Assembly (NCBI GenBank): GCA_014804675.1
Contig: JAAUZH010000007.1
Coordinates: 47,553 to 111,552, forward strand
Direction of reading: 5' to 3'
DNA from: Lachnospiraceae bacterium
Lineage (GTDB): Bacteria > Bacillota > Clostridia > Lachnospirales > Lachnospiraceae
DNA: 64,000 bases
Every line of letters starts with the position of its first letter. Position 1 is the stretch's first letter. Under the pieces are notes generated by a model. That model saw nothing but the letters and a program-made list of their open reading frames with translations. It did not search any database and was not told the DNA's origin. Positions 34,822 through 43,683 of this stretch are shown in pieces. Position numbers and translations under genes: made by a program.

Positions 34822-37410
34822 TTATTTTCCCTGTATTCCTGCAACCAGATCGCCATCCCTTACGGCAATTTCAATCACATCCTTTGGCGCCGCCTTATCT
34901 TCCAGAATAAGCTTTGCAGCCAGTGTCTCCACATATTTCTGCATAAAGCGTTTTAAAGGCCTTGCACCATAAACAGGGTCATATCCGTTTTCTACGATAA
35001 AGTCTTCTGCCTCCTTTGTCAATACAAGGGTAAGCTCTTTATCCGAAAGTCGTTGATTTAAGTCCTCTAAAATCAAGCGGATGATACCGCCGATATTATT
35101 CTTTGTAAGAGGCTTAAACAAAATGGTTTCATCCAGCCTGTTTAAAAATTCCGGTCTGAAATGATTTCTCAAATCATTCATTACAAGGCCTTCTGCCTCT
35201 TTGCTGATTTCTCCCTGGTCATTGATGCCATCTAAGAGGTACTGGGCTCCTATATTGGAGGTCATAATCAATATGGTGTTTTTAAAGTCCACGGTTCTGC
35301 CCTGGGAATCGGTAATCCGTCCATCATCCAATACCTGCAGGAGTACATTGAATACATCCGGATGAGCCTTTTCAATTTCATCGAACAATACTACTGCATA
35401 GGGCTTTCTCCTGACTGCTTCGGTCAACTGTCCGCCTTCGTCATAGCCCACATATCCCGGAGGCGCTCCAATCAGCCTTGATACAGAAAACTTCTCCATA
35501 TACTCACTCATATCAATCCGGATCATATTGGCTTCATCATCAAACAAGGACTGTGCCAAAGATTTGGCAAGCTCCGTTTTTCCAACGCCTGTAGGTCCTA
35601 AAAACAGGAAAGAACCAATTGGCTTTGTGGGGTCTTTAATGCCTGCCTTGGAACGGATAATTGCTTCTGACACCTTTGTCACACCTTCATCCTGCCCAAC
35701 TACCCTTTTATGCAATTCCTCATCCAAATGCAATGTCTTGTTTCTTTCACTTTCCGTCAGCTTTGCAACAGGAATTCCTGTCCAGCGGGATATGATTTTT
35801 GCAATTTCTTCCTCATTTACATATTCATGAAGCAATTGCCTGTCCGCACTTCTCGTCTTTTCTTCTTCGATTTCCAGCTGTTTTTTCAAAGCCGGAAGCT
35901 TTCCATAGCTGAGCTCTGCCGCTTTTTCCAAATCCCCTTCCCTGCTGGCAATCTGTATTTCATTATTCATTGCTTCGATTTCTTCCCGAAGCTTTTGCAG
36001 CCTTTCTACGGAATTCTTTTCATTTTCCCAGGTTGCCTTTTGGGATTCCAGCTCTTCCCTGCATTCTGCCAGCTCCTTTTGCAGATTTGCCAGGCGTTCT
36101 GCGGAAATCTGGTCGTCCTCCTTTTTCAAAGCAGCCTCTTCAATTTCCATCTGTGTCACCTTGCGATGTAACTCATCCAGCTCTGTGGGCATGGAATCCA
36201 GCTCTGTCTTAATCAAGGCACATGCCTCATCCACCAGATCGATTGCTTTATCCGGCAAAAACCTGTCGGAAATATAGCGGTGGGACAATAAGGCAGCGCT
36301 GACTAAAGCATTATCCAATATTTTTACTCCATGGAAGACCTCATAGCGTTCCTTTAATCCACGCAGAATGGAAATGGTATCTTCCACAGTGGGCTCCTCT
36401 ACCATGACCGGCTGGAACCTTCTTTCCAAAGCAGGATCTTTTTCAATGTACTTCCTGTATTCATCCAAGGTGGTAGCGCCGATACAATGCAGCTCTCCTC
36501 TTGCCAGCATGGGCTTTAGCATATTTCCAGCATCCAATGCTCCATCTGTCTTTCCTGCACCTACAATGGTGTGAAGCTCGTCAATAAACAGAAGAATCTG
36601 CCCATTGCTGCTCTTTACCTCATCCAATACCGCCTTTAAACGTTCCTCAAATTCTCCCCGATATTTAGCACCTGCTACAAGAGCGCCCATATCTAATGCA
36701 AATACCTTCTTATCCTTCAGGGACTGGGGCACATCTCCCCGCACGATTCTCTGTGCAAGCCCTTCCACCACAGCGGTCTTTCCTACTCCCGGCTCGCCGA
36801 TCAGCACTGGATTGTTTTTGGTCTTTCTTGACAAAATCCGGATTACATTCCGGATTTCCTGATCCCTTCCAATGACCGGGTCCAGCTTCTGGCTTTTTGC
36901 CTCTTCTACCAAATCCTTTCCGTACTTGGCCAACGTGTCATAAGTAGCCTCCGGATTATCGCTGGTAACTCTTTGATTGCCCCTGACAGTGGAAAGAGCC
37001 TGCAGGAAACGTTCTCTTGTAAGTCCATATTCCGAAAACAGCTTCTTTATTTCCTGATTGGGATACTTGATTAGACTTAAAAACAAATGCTCCACGGACA
37101 CATATTCATCGCCCATTGCCTTTGCTTCATCCTCTGATGACAGCAATGCCTTATTTAATTGCTGTCCCAGATATACCTGTCCCCCCTGTACCTTAACTCT
37201 CTTTTGCACCGCACTGACAGCTCTGTCATGGAAATGCTCCACATTGATTTCCATTTTTTCCACCATCTTTTTAATCAGGCTGTCCTCTAAATCCAAAAGG
37301 CTTAAAAGCAGATGCTCCTGCTCGATTTCCTGATTGCCATATTCATATGCCAGCTTTTCGCAATCCTGGACGGCTTCTATTGATTTCTGTGTAAATTTTG
37401 AAATATTCAT
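34822..37410 (-). CDS. clpB: ATP-dependent chaperone ClpB
   Basis: An 862-residue disaggregase: Clp N domain ([20 protein letters not shown] start), first AAA domain with Walker A GEPGVGKT (about 204-211), a long coiled-coil middle domain (about 410-525, Glu/Lys-rich) that marks ClpB and separates it from ClpA/ClpC, second AAA domain with [10 protein letters not shown] (about 605), and C-terminal region. Works with DnaK on aggregated proteins. A CIRCE element lies upstream at 37543-37569, so HrcA should control it. Confidence 0.97.
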   Translation of the reverse strand: MNISKFTQKSIEAVQDCEKLAYEYGNQEIEQEHLLLSLLDLEDSLIKKMVEKMEINVEHFHDRAVSAVQKRVKVQGGQVYLGQQLNKALLSSEDEAKAMGDEYVSVEHLFLSLIKYPNQEIKKLFSEYGLTRERFLQALSTVRGNQRVTSDNPEATYDTLAKYGKDLVEEAKSQKLDPVIGRDQEIRNVIRILSRKTKNNPVLIGEPGVGKTAVVEGLAQRIVRGDVPQSLKDKKVFALDMGALVAGAKYRGEFEERLKAVLDEVKSSNGQILLFIDELHTIVGAGKTDGALDAGNMLKPMLARGELHCIGATTLDEYRKYIEKDPALERRFQPVMVEEPTVEDTISILRGLKERYEVFHGVKILDNALVSAALLSHRYISDRFLPDKAIDLVDEACALIKTELDSMPTELDELHRKVTQMEIEEAALKKEDDQISAERLANLQKELAECREELESQKATWENEKNSVERLQKLREEIEAMNNEIQIASREGDLEKAAELSYGKLPALKKQLEIEEEKTRSADRQLLHEYVNEEEIAKIISRWTGIPVAKLTESERNKTLHLDEELHKRVVGQDEGVTKVSEAIIRSKAGIKDPTKPIGSFLFLGPTGVGKTELAKSLAQSLFDDEANMIRIDMSEYMEKFSVSRLIGAPPGYVGYDEGGQLTEAVRRKPYAVVLFDEIEKAHPDVFNVLLQVLDDGRITDSQGRTVDFKNTILIMTSNIGAQYLLDGINDQGEISKEAEGLVMNDLRNHFRPEFLNRLDETILFKPLTKNNIGGIIRLILEDLNQRLSDKELTLVLTKEAEDFIVENGYDPVYGARPLKRFMQKYVETLAAKLILEDKAAPKDVIEIAVRDGDLVAGIQGK

Positions 37411-37542
37411 ACTGCTTCCTCCTTTAGCTACGCCCGTTTATTACTTATTTTATCCAGATGAAAGAAGTTCATAAATCTTTATCAACATAAATAAGATAAG
37501 AAACTCCTTTTTAACTGATAAAAGTAATGAAGCTTTCCGTTG

Positions 37543-37569
37543 TTAGCACTCTCTTTTCTTGAGTGCTAG
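37543..37569 (-). promoter_or_regulatory. CIRCE operator (HrcA site) upstream of clpB
   Basis: TTAGCACTC (37543-37551), 9-nt spacer, GAGTGCTAG (37561-37569): the HrcA inverted repeat with one deviation at the last base. It sits 133 bp before the clpB start. A TATATT/TTGCTT promoter pair lies just upstream on the minus strand (about 37575-37610). Confidence 0.9.
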
Positions 37570-37624
37570 TGTTATACTAACAATATAACACGTATTTTTG
37601 AAAAAGCAATATGAAAATGAAAGT

Positions 37625-38662
37625 TTATAGAATTTTTATTTCTTTTTCTTTCCTTTTTTTCCATATGTATAGAAACAGATTTTTAATCAGCCAAATACCA
37701 ATTATCATTCTCATTACATAAATGAAGAGTAATCGATTTTCCACTATGACCTTTTCATTTTCCCAATCCGGAAACACTATCGACACCGTCTTCATTGTCC
37801 GCTTATTCAGATTCATTCCGGTTTTAAACAGTCTTTCCATATGAAAACGGTTTGTCTCTTCTACAATGCTGATTTCCTTTTCCCGCAGGGAAGCCTCTCT
37901 TTCATAACGATTGATCCCAAAAGCTTCCTCCACTGTCTTCATGGCAAATCCTTCTAAAGGCTCCGGCAGCAATATTTCATAAGAAATCAACGCAGTACTA
38001 CATCCCAACTCTTCCATACTGCCATAGGGCAGATAAATTTTCTTTGTATCCGAACCCATCAATTTTTCCCACTGTCTGTTCTTATCCGCTATGACACCGC
38101 ATACAATAATTCCTCTTTCATTGATCCATATGGTTTTTCCTATGGAATCACTTGAGCCGAACAGAGCAAAGGAAAGGGATTCACTGATTACTGCCTTATC
38201 CCTTATCAAATCCTCTTCGCTGAATTTATTTCCTCTTAAAAAAGACATCCTGTGAAAGTCAAAATAATTTCCTCCCACGAAAGCAGCATCCGCCAAAAGA
38301 AAGGTATTCTGATAGCTTACCTGCAATGTGCCTCCTCCTTCATAAGCATCTAAAAAAACTGTTTTCTGTTGACTTGTTTCCACAGAAGGACTGTTTCCCA
38401 GCTGCACCGTCAACTTATTCCTAAGCTCCATAATATCGGAGCGGTCCATTTCCAATTTTGGACTAAAAAATACGCTGAGTCTTTTATAAGCTTCCCCCTC
38501 TCTTCCAAAGGTATCTTCTAAATTTTCATTTTTATTTACACTTTTTATATTATGGCTAATAAAAAGGGAAATCAAAAAAAGAAGGATAAGGCAAATAGAC
38601 AGGTACATTGCCGTTCCTGCCTGTTTAAATTTATATGCTGCTTTTTTTAGCATATCCTTCAT
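37625..38662 (-). CDS. half MacB-type ABC permease (one helix, periplasmic-core domain, one helix)
   Basis: About 345 residues: helix at about 15-37, a long extracytoplasmic domain with MacB periplasmic core features (FLLADAAFVGGNYFDFHRMSFLRGNKF, VISESLSFALFGSSDSIGKTI, GVIADKNRQWEKL), and a single C-terminal helix at about 315-335. MacB/FtsX permeases normally end with three helices, so this is a minimal or half version. Start at ATG 38662 with AGAGG 8 nt upstream. Last gene of the operon, after the HlyD-type adaptor; no ATPase of its own. Confidence 0.8.
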   Translation of the reverse strand: MKDMLKKAAYKFKQAGTAMYLSICLILLFLISLFISHNIKSVNKNENLEDTFGREGEAYKRLSVFFSPKLEMDRSDIMELRNKLTVQLGNSPSVETSQQKTVFLDAYEGGGTLQVSYQNTFLLADAAFVGGNYFDFHRMSFLRGNKFSEEDLIRDKAVISESLSFALFGSSDSIGKTIWINERGIIVCGVIADKNRQWEKLMGSDTKKIYLPYGSMEELGCSTALISYEILLPEPLEGFAMKTVEEAFGINRYEREASLREKEISIVEETNRFHMERLFKTGMNLNKRTMKTVSIVFPDWENEKVIVENRLLFIYVMRMIIGIWLIKNLFLYIWKKRKEKEIKIL

Positions 38663-38687
38663 AAGCTTTTCCTCTCTTAAGCTCCTG

Positions 38688-40358
38688 CTAATCAACCAAT
38701 CGCACTTTCATACCATCATCAATTGGCTGGATGGATTCTGTAATAACATACTCATCCGGACTTAAATCCGAAGAAATCGCTGCATAGGTATCATCGGATG
38801 CTAATACCTCTACCAACCTTCTCTCTGCCAGATACCGGTTGCCAAGAGGAGTAGTCTTTACCCTAAGGACATAGACAAACTTTCCCTGATTATCCTCATA
38901 AACAGCATTGACGGGTACAATGGCTTCATAATCCTCCTGCATATCGCCCACGGAAATTGCCAGTGACTGTTCCTGGGTAATTTCTTCTCCCTGTACCCGG
39001 AAAGTAAGAATCCTGCTTCTGTTGGGGTCTTCCGGATTTGCCTTAATATTGATAAGCTCTGCGGCAGCACTCTCATCCCAGACGTTTAGTACAGTGGCTT
39101 CATTTCCCACCGACACATATCTGCTCTGCTCCACGGTCACAGGAAAACTGACAGTATAGCCTTCATCTACCATATTGATGGTAACGACAGTTTCTTCCTG
39201 TGACACCGTATCTCCTGCCGTATACCGGATTTCACTGATTACTCCGGCAACAGGAGAATGCACTTCGTTCCCATTTTCATTTTCCTTAAGCCGGTCAACT
39301 TCTGCCTCCTGTTTACTTAATTGCTCACCCAGATACTGAAAATCCAGATTTTGTATCCTTGCTGCCAATAACAGCTCCTTCAATGCAAGCTCCTTTTCCT
39401 TTACAAGCTTCTCTGCATCCTCCACCCCCATAGTGTCTGCCTCTAAAAGCGCCAGCCGTTCTTTTTCCGTTTCCACTTCCAAAGACTTGCTTTCGTAAGC
39501 AGCATTTGCCTCCTCAGCCTCTTTTTCCAGCTTTTCTATATCAGCATTATCTTTTATGGCAGCCTGCATAGCTTCCTTCTTTGTATTTAAGTCCTCCTCC
39601 TTGTATGAAATCTCCTTTTCCTTATCCCGTATCTCCCTGGCAAGCCTTGTTTCTTCTGCCGTATTTCCATTTGCAAGCTGTAAGTCTGCCTGTAAATCTC
39701 CAAGGGCTGTATGCAATCCCTCCAGTTCCCTTTCCATTGCCTGAATTTCAGCTTCCATGACAGTGCAGTCTTCCTTGGAGCCTCCGTCCGCCAGTTTCTT
39801 TTGTGCTTCTTCTACATTGGCTTTCAGCTTTCCCACTTCCTCCGATTTCACCTGTATGCTTTGTTTTAAGGCAGATATTTCTCCCTGCCCTGCTTCTGCC
39901 TGCTTCTTCTTTTCCATGGCAGCCAGCAATTCATCTCTGGCATTCTGGATGGTCAGATTGGCGGTTCCATATTCATTTCCCATCTCCAGAAGAGACTTCT
40001 GGTATTGCAGCTGCAGGTTATCCAATGCTTCCTCTTTAGATTCCAGCTCTTCATTTTTTCCATCCTCGCATAAGAAAAGCAGCTGATTTTCAGAAACCGT
40101 ATCTCCTTCTGAAATATACATATGGACAATCTTTTTCTGACTATCCAGCTTTACCTCATAATTATGTACTGCCTCTACCTTTCCGTTTCCCCGGACCTTA
40201 TTATAAATGGTCCCGCTTTTCAGCTTCGTTACGGTCACCTGTGGCAGCGCCAGATTCATGATGGTATTGGAGCAGAATGTCAGTATGAGCAGAGCTGTAA
40301 AAAATACCACAGCCAGATTCCGTATATGCTTTTTCCTGGTTTTATTTTGTTCTTCCAT
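38688..40358 (-). CDS. HlyD-family membrane-fusion adaptor
   Basis: A 556-residue adaptor: helix at about 12-34, lipoyl-like half (VRGNGKVEAVHNYEVKLDSQKKI…), a very long coiled coil at about 105-345, the second half of the hairpin, a beta domain (HSPVAGVISEIRYTAGDTVSQ at about 370-390, partial) and a C-terminal region. Adaptors of this class link an inner-membrane pump to outer structures; in a Gram-positive cell they span the wall zone. Placed between the sugar-type permeases and the MacB-like half permease. Confidence 0.88.
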   Translation of the reverse strand: MEEQNKTRKKHIRNLAVVFFTALLILTFCSNTIMNLALPQVTVTKLKSGTIYNKVRGNGKVEAVHNYEVKLDSQKKIVHMYISEGDTVSENQLLFLCEDGKNEELESKEEALDNLQLQYQKSLLEMGNEYGTANLTIQNARDELLAAMEKKKQAEAGQGEISALKQSIQVKSEEVGKLKANVEEAQKKLADGGSKEDCTVMEAEIQAMERELEGLHTALGDLQADLQLANGNTAEETRLAREIRDKEKEISYKEEDLNTKKEAMQAAIKDNADIEKLEKEAEEANAAYESKSLEVETEKERLALLEADTMGVEDAEKLVKEKELALKELLLAARIQNLDFQYLGEQLSKQEAEVDRLKENENGNEVHSPVAGVISEIRYTAGDTVSQEETVVTINMVDEGYTVSFPVTVEQSRYVSVGNEATVLNVWDESAAAELINIKANPEDPNRSRILTFRVQGEEITQEQSLAISVGDMQEDYEAIVPVNAVYEDNQGKFVYVLRVKTTPLGNRYLAERRLVEVLASDDTYAAISSDLSPDEYVITESIQPIDDGMKVRLVD

Positions 40359-40386
40359 TTCCCTTTTCTCCCATTTCTTATGTCAC

Positions 40387-41292
40387 TTATTTGCTTCCTC
40401 CATAACAGGAAATTCCGTCTACCAGATAATCTTCTCCATATAAAATAACGAATATCGTGGGCACCATATAAATAACGGCAACTGCAAATGCCAATGTGAT
40501 TTCTCCCGTATTGATCGTAGAGAGATAGACAGACAAAGGATATGCTTCTTCCTCTGACAGCATGATAAGGGGCTGTTCCACCATATTCCAATAATCAATA
40601 AACAATAAGATTGCCACCGATACAATGGCGCTTTTACATAAGGGAATACAGATTTTTGTAAAAATGCTCCATTCCCCAGCACCATCCAGTCTTGCCGCTT
40701 CCATAAGGGATACCGGAATCCTCCTCATGAACTTGGTCAGCAAAAAAGCGCTGAAAGTGGAAAAAATACCGGGCAGGATAATAGCCCAATAAGTATTTAA
40801 GATTCCCAGCTTTCCTGCCACCAGATAATTAGGCACCAGACTGACCTGAAAGGGCATCATCATAAGCAGGGTATATACAAAAAACACCCCTTCCTGAATC
40901 TTGCTGCGAAATCTTGTAAAGCTGTAAGCCGCCCCAAGAGACACTCCAATCTGAAGCACTACGACAGGCACCACAAGAATCACGGAATTCCAAAATTTAA
41001 GTAAATATTCAGGGCTTAAGAGCAAAACCGTCTCATACTGCTTCAGGCTCACCATGTCCGGCAGGAGCTTCAGATTCACTTCTTTAGAAACATAGCCGTT
41101 TTCCTCCCCATAGCTTCCATATACGTTTCCATAATTGATGACCACCTCTTCCTCCTTCATAAAAGAATTTGTGATGGTCAAAAGAATCGGCATGGCAAAG
41201 GATGTGGCAAACATGGCAGTTATGAAAAAAAGCGCCGCTTTTTGTATGAAGTTCTTTTTCTTCCTTTTTCCTTTTTTCATTTTACTTCCCAT
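40387..41292 (-). CDS. carbohydrate ABC transporter permease, MalG type
   Basis: A 301-residue membrane protein with six helices and the MetI-like EAA loop EAARLDGAGEWSIFTKICIP (about 195-214), the site that docks with the ATPase. N-terminal basic tail KKGKRKKKNF. It forms the pair with the 283-residue MalF-type permease 1 bp upstream. No MalK-type ATPase lies in the window; the nearby ATPase is of the ABC-2 class. Confidence 0.9.
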   Translation of the reverse strand: MGSKMKKGKRKKKNFIQKAALFFITAMFATSFAMPILLTITNSFMKEEEVVINYGNVYGSYGEENGYVSKEVNLKLLPDMVSLKQYETVLLLSPEYLLKFWNSVILVVPVVVLQIGVSLGAAYSFTRFRSKIQEGVFFVYTLLMMMPFQVSLVPNYLVAGKLGILNTYWAIILPGIFSTFSAFLLTKFMRRIPVSLMEAARLDGAGEWSIFTKICIPLCKSAIVSVAILLFIDYWNMVEQPLIMLSEEEAYPLSVYLSTINTGEITLAFAVAVIYMVPTIFVILYGEDYLVDGISCYGGSK

Positions 41293-41293
41293 A

Positions 41294-42145
41294 TCATCCT
41301 TCCAGGTCCCTTCCCGCTCTGTTTTCCAAGAAGAACAGAATACTGATAATAAGCGTCAGCCCAATGGACATAAAAACTGCGGCTGTTGCAAGCTTCTGAT
41401 AATCAAATGCCAGAAAGGTATTGTTCATAAAATGCTGCAATAGATATAAGGAGTCATTGGGATGGGCTCCCGCCAGTAAATAGACCTCCTTAAATATTTT
41501 AAAGGAACCCACGATTGCCATCAGACTCACAAATAAAATAGAAGGTGACAAATAAGGCAGCTTGATATACCAGAAGCTTTGAGCCCCACTGCCGCCATCA
41601 ATAATGGCGGCTTCCAGCAATTCCGCCGGAATCTCATTTAAGGCAGCCATATAGATAATCATGTAATAGCCTAAGTTCTTCCATAAGAACAAAAGAAGCA
41701 CAACGAGAAGTCCATAGTCTGATTTTAAAAAGTCCGTTTTTCCCCGTCCCAGGCATGTTAAAAATCGATTTATCGTTCCATTATAACAAAACAAGACCTG
41801 CCATACCAGCATGACAGAAGCGCTGGGGACCATTAACGGGCTTAAAAAGATGGTACGAAACCAGCTTTTACCGGGAATATTCTGTTCCAGCAAAAGCGCC
41901 ATGAGCAAAGACAGGATGACTGCTGACGGAACCGACAGGGCAGAAAACAGCAGGGTGTTTTTCAATGCTTTTAAAAAAGCCTGGTTCTGTAAGATAGCTA
42001 TGTAGTTTTCAATGCCCGCAAAGCTTCCCCGAACCGGATTATCCACAAAAGAATAATAGATAATGCAGCCAAAAGGAATCAGGTAAAAAACTGCCACTCC
42101 AAGGAAGCTGACTGCAAGGAAGCTGTATTTTTTTGTCTTTTTCAT
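41294..42145 (-). CDS. sugar ABC transporter permease, MalF type
   Basis: A 283-residue protein of six helices with an EAA loop (ELLEAAIIDGGSGAQSFWYI at about 175-194). The N-terminal helix and following PVRGSFAGIENY block are standard for UgpA/MalF-type permeases. It follows the 219-residue membrane protein by 40 bp. Its solute is unknown; the binding proteins of this island are of the fused type described at 43684, 48742 and 53274. Confidence 0.9.
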   Translation of the reverse strand: MKKTKKYSFLAVSFLGVAVFYLIPFGCIIYYSFVDNPVRGSFAGIENYIAILQNQAFLKALKNTLLFSALSVPSAVILSLLMALLLEQNIPGKSWFRTIFLSPLMVPSASVMLVWQVLFCYNGTINRFLTCLGRGKTDFLKSDYGLLVVLLLFLWKNLGYYMIIYMAALNEIPAELLEAAIIDGGSGAQSFWYIKLPYLSPSILFVSLMAIVGSFKIFKEVYLLAGAHPNDSLYLLQHFMNNTFLAFDYQKLATAAVFMSIGLTLIISILFFLENRAGRDLEG

Positions 42146-42185
42146 TAACTGTCAGTTCCTTTCTGATGGTTCTTTTATACTGAAT

Positions 42186-42845
42186 CTATTTGGATATTTT
42201 TCCAAACCTCCTGCACACCAAAGCTCCCCCAATCCAAAAGCCGATACCAATGAGCAGAAAGCAGCCGGAACGGAAATAATCCTTTCCCATATCCTTAGGC
42301 ATATTGCTTAAATAACAGATACATGTGCGTTCTGCGTTCATATCAGAAAAAAGGGAATAGCCGATATACAAAAAGGCGGCAAAATAAGCAATCGTCTGTG
42401 AACGCAGCAAATACATAAGCCATAGGACAATCCCCTGAAAGAATATGCAGATAGCACTTATCCTCACATATTCATAAAAAAATCCTTTTAAAAAGCACCC
42501 ATAAATCAAATAGGTGAACAATACAGGCACGTGAAAGAGCAATGCATAAAATCCCGCCACCCTGTCCGGCTTTTTCTCATACAGATAATATAGCTCACGT
42601 CCATCCGATTCTACCCAGTCATATGCGCTAAATACAATCCAGAATACGGAAAAGAATGGCACGATTACTTCCGTAACTGATAAAAACTGTTCATATTGCC
42701 TGGAAGCATCCAACAAATCATTTCGAAGTATGAAACAGAACCAGACTGGAAGTACAAGAAACAGCACCAGCATTGGAACCACATAGACGAACCCCATTTC
42801 CTTCCTGATCATTTCATTTTGTTTTCGAATCCTTTTAATAAACAT
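42186..42845 (-). CDS. ABC-2-like membrane protein of the peptide cassette (copy A)
   Basis: About 219 residues, six hydrophobic segments. The start at 42845 (MFIKRIRKQNEM) is supported by the paralog at 48080-48724, which begins MWIKRGCRIYRL and aligns from there; GAGG lies 10 nt upstream. An ATG at 42812 that overlaps the ATPase stop lacks a site. The gene overlaps the ATPase gene by 37 nt. Topology resembles a small ABC-2 permease that could pair with that ATPase. No family name recognised. Confidence 0.75.
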   Translation of the reverse strand: MFIKRIRKQNEMIRKEMGFVYVVPMLVLFLVLPVWFCFILRNDLLDASRQYEQFLSVTEVIVPFFSVFWIVFSAYDWVESDGRELYYLYEKKPDRVAGFYALLFHVPVLFTYLIYGCFLKGFFYEYVRISAICIFFQGIVLWLMYLLRSQTIAYFAAFLYIGYSLFSDMNAERTCICYLSNMPKDMGKDYFRSGCFLLIGIGFWIGGALVCRRFGKISK

Positions 42846-43657
42846 ATGTATGCATCCTCTAGTGTCACTTCCTCTTCCCATTGTCTGTCCTGTTCTTTTT
42901 CACATACGAGTCGGTAATACTCCTGCCCATCTTTCTGGAAGGACCTTAATACAGAATATTCTCCGTCAATCTCTCCCTCTTCCTTTACCGGAATGGTATA
43001 GACTTTGTGCTCTGCATGCCTTAAGATTTCCTGCTGGCTGCCCTGTTTCAAAATACTGCCCTGATTCATTATGATGACCTCATCACAAAGGCTTTCCATA
43101 TCCTCCACGATATGGGTTGAAATCAGAAGCATGCTCTTTTTCCCTACCTGGCGCATAAGTTGTTTCATTCTAAGCCGCTCTTCTGGATCCAGCCCCACGG
43201 TAGGCTCATCCAATATAATGATTCCCGGATCTCCTAGCAGCGTCTGGGCAATTCCAAGCCTTCTTAACATTCCTCCGGACAGCTTTTTGCATTTCATATC
43301 TTTCTGCTCCGTCAGGTTTACTGTTTCTATACAATTTAAAATATGTTCCGAAAGCCCTTTATCCGGTACTTTCTTTAAAGCTGCCAGATACTCTAAGTTT
43401 TCATATACGGTTAAATTCCCATGAAGTCCGAAGCTCTGGGGCAGATAACCGATTCCCCTTTTTTTCAGTTCCTCATCCATGCAGATTTCTCCAGAATCCG
43501 CCTCATATAAGCCTACCAGACAGCGCATCAGTGTAGTCTTTCCGGCTCCGTTTGGTCCTAACAGCCCATAAATCCCCTTATCCAGCTTTAGGGTTATGTG
43601 GTGCAGTATTTCTTTCTTTTTAAAGGACTTACATACGTTTTCTAACACAATTCCCAT
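42809..43657 (-). CDS. ABC transporter ATP-binding protein (ABC-2 class)
   Basis: A 282-residue ATPase: Walker A GPNGAGKT at about 34-41, signature KLSGGMLRRLG at about 125-135, Walker B IIILDEP near 145-151, H-loop STHI. C-terminal part of about 80 residues with a basic end FENKMK. It resembles exporter or bacitracin/peptide-resistance type ATPases more than sugar importers. It is the only ATPase of the island, so all the permeases may depend on it or on an ATPase elsewhere. Confidence 0.92.
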   Translation of the reverse strand: MGIVLENVCKSFKKKEILHHITLKLDKGIYGLLGPNGAGKTTLMRCLVGLYEADSGEICMDEELKKRGIGYLPQSFGLHGNLTVYENLEYLAALKKVPDKGLSEHILNCIETVNLTEQKDMKCKKLSGGMLRRLGIAQTLLGDPGIIILDEPTVGLDPEERLRMKQLMRQVGKKSMLLISTHIVEDMESLCDEVIIMNQGSILKQGSQQEILRHAEHKVYTIPVKEEGEIDGEYSVLRSFQKDGQEYYRLVCEKEQDRQWEEEVTLEDAYICLLKGFENKMK

Positions 43658-43683
43658 CTTTTCTCTCCTATCTTATGCAGTCT

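Noticed and set aside
34637..34972. Plus-strand ORF of 111 residues over DUF4250/clpB ends
   Set aside because: Antisense shadow of two clear minus-strand genes with RBS and family matches.
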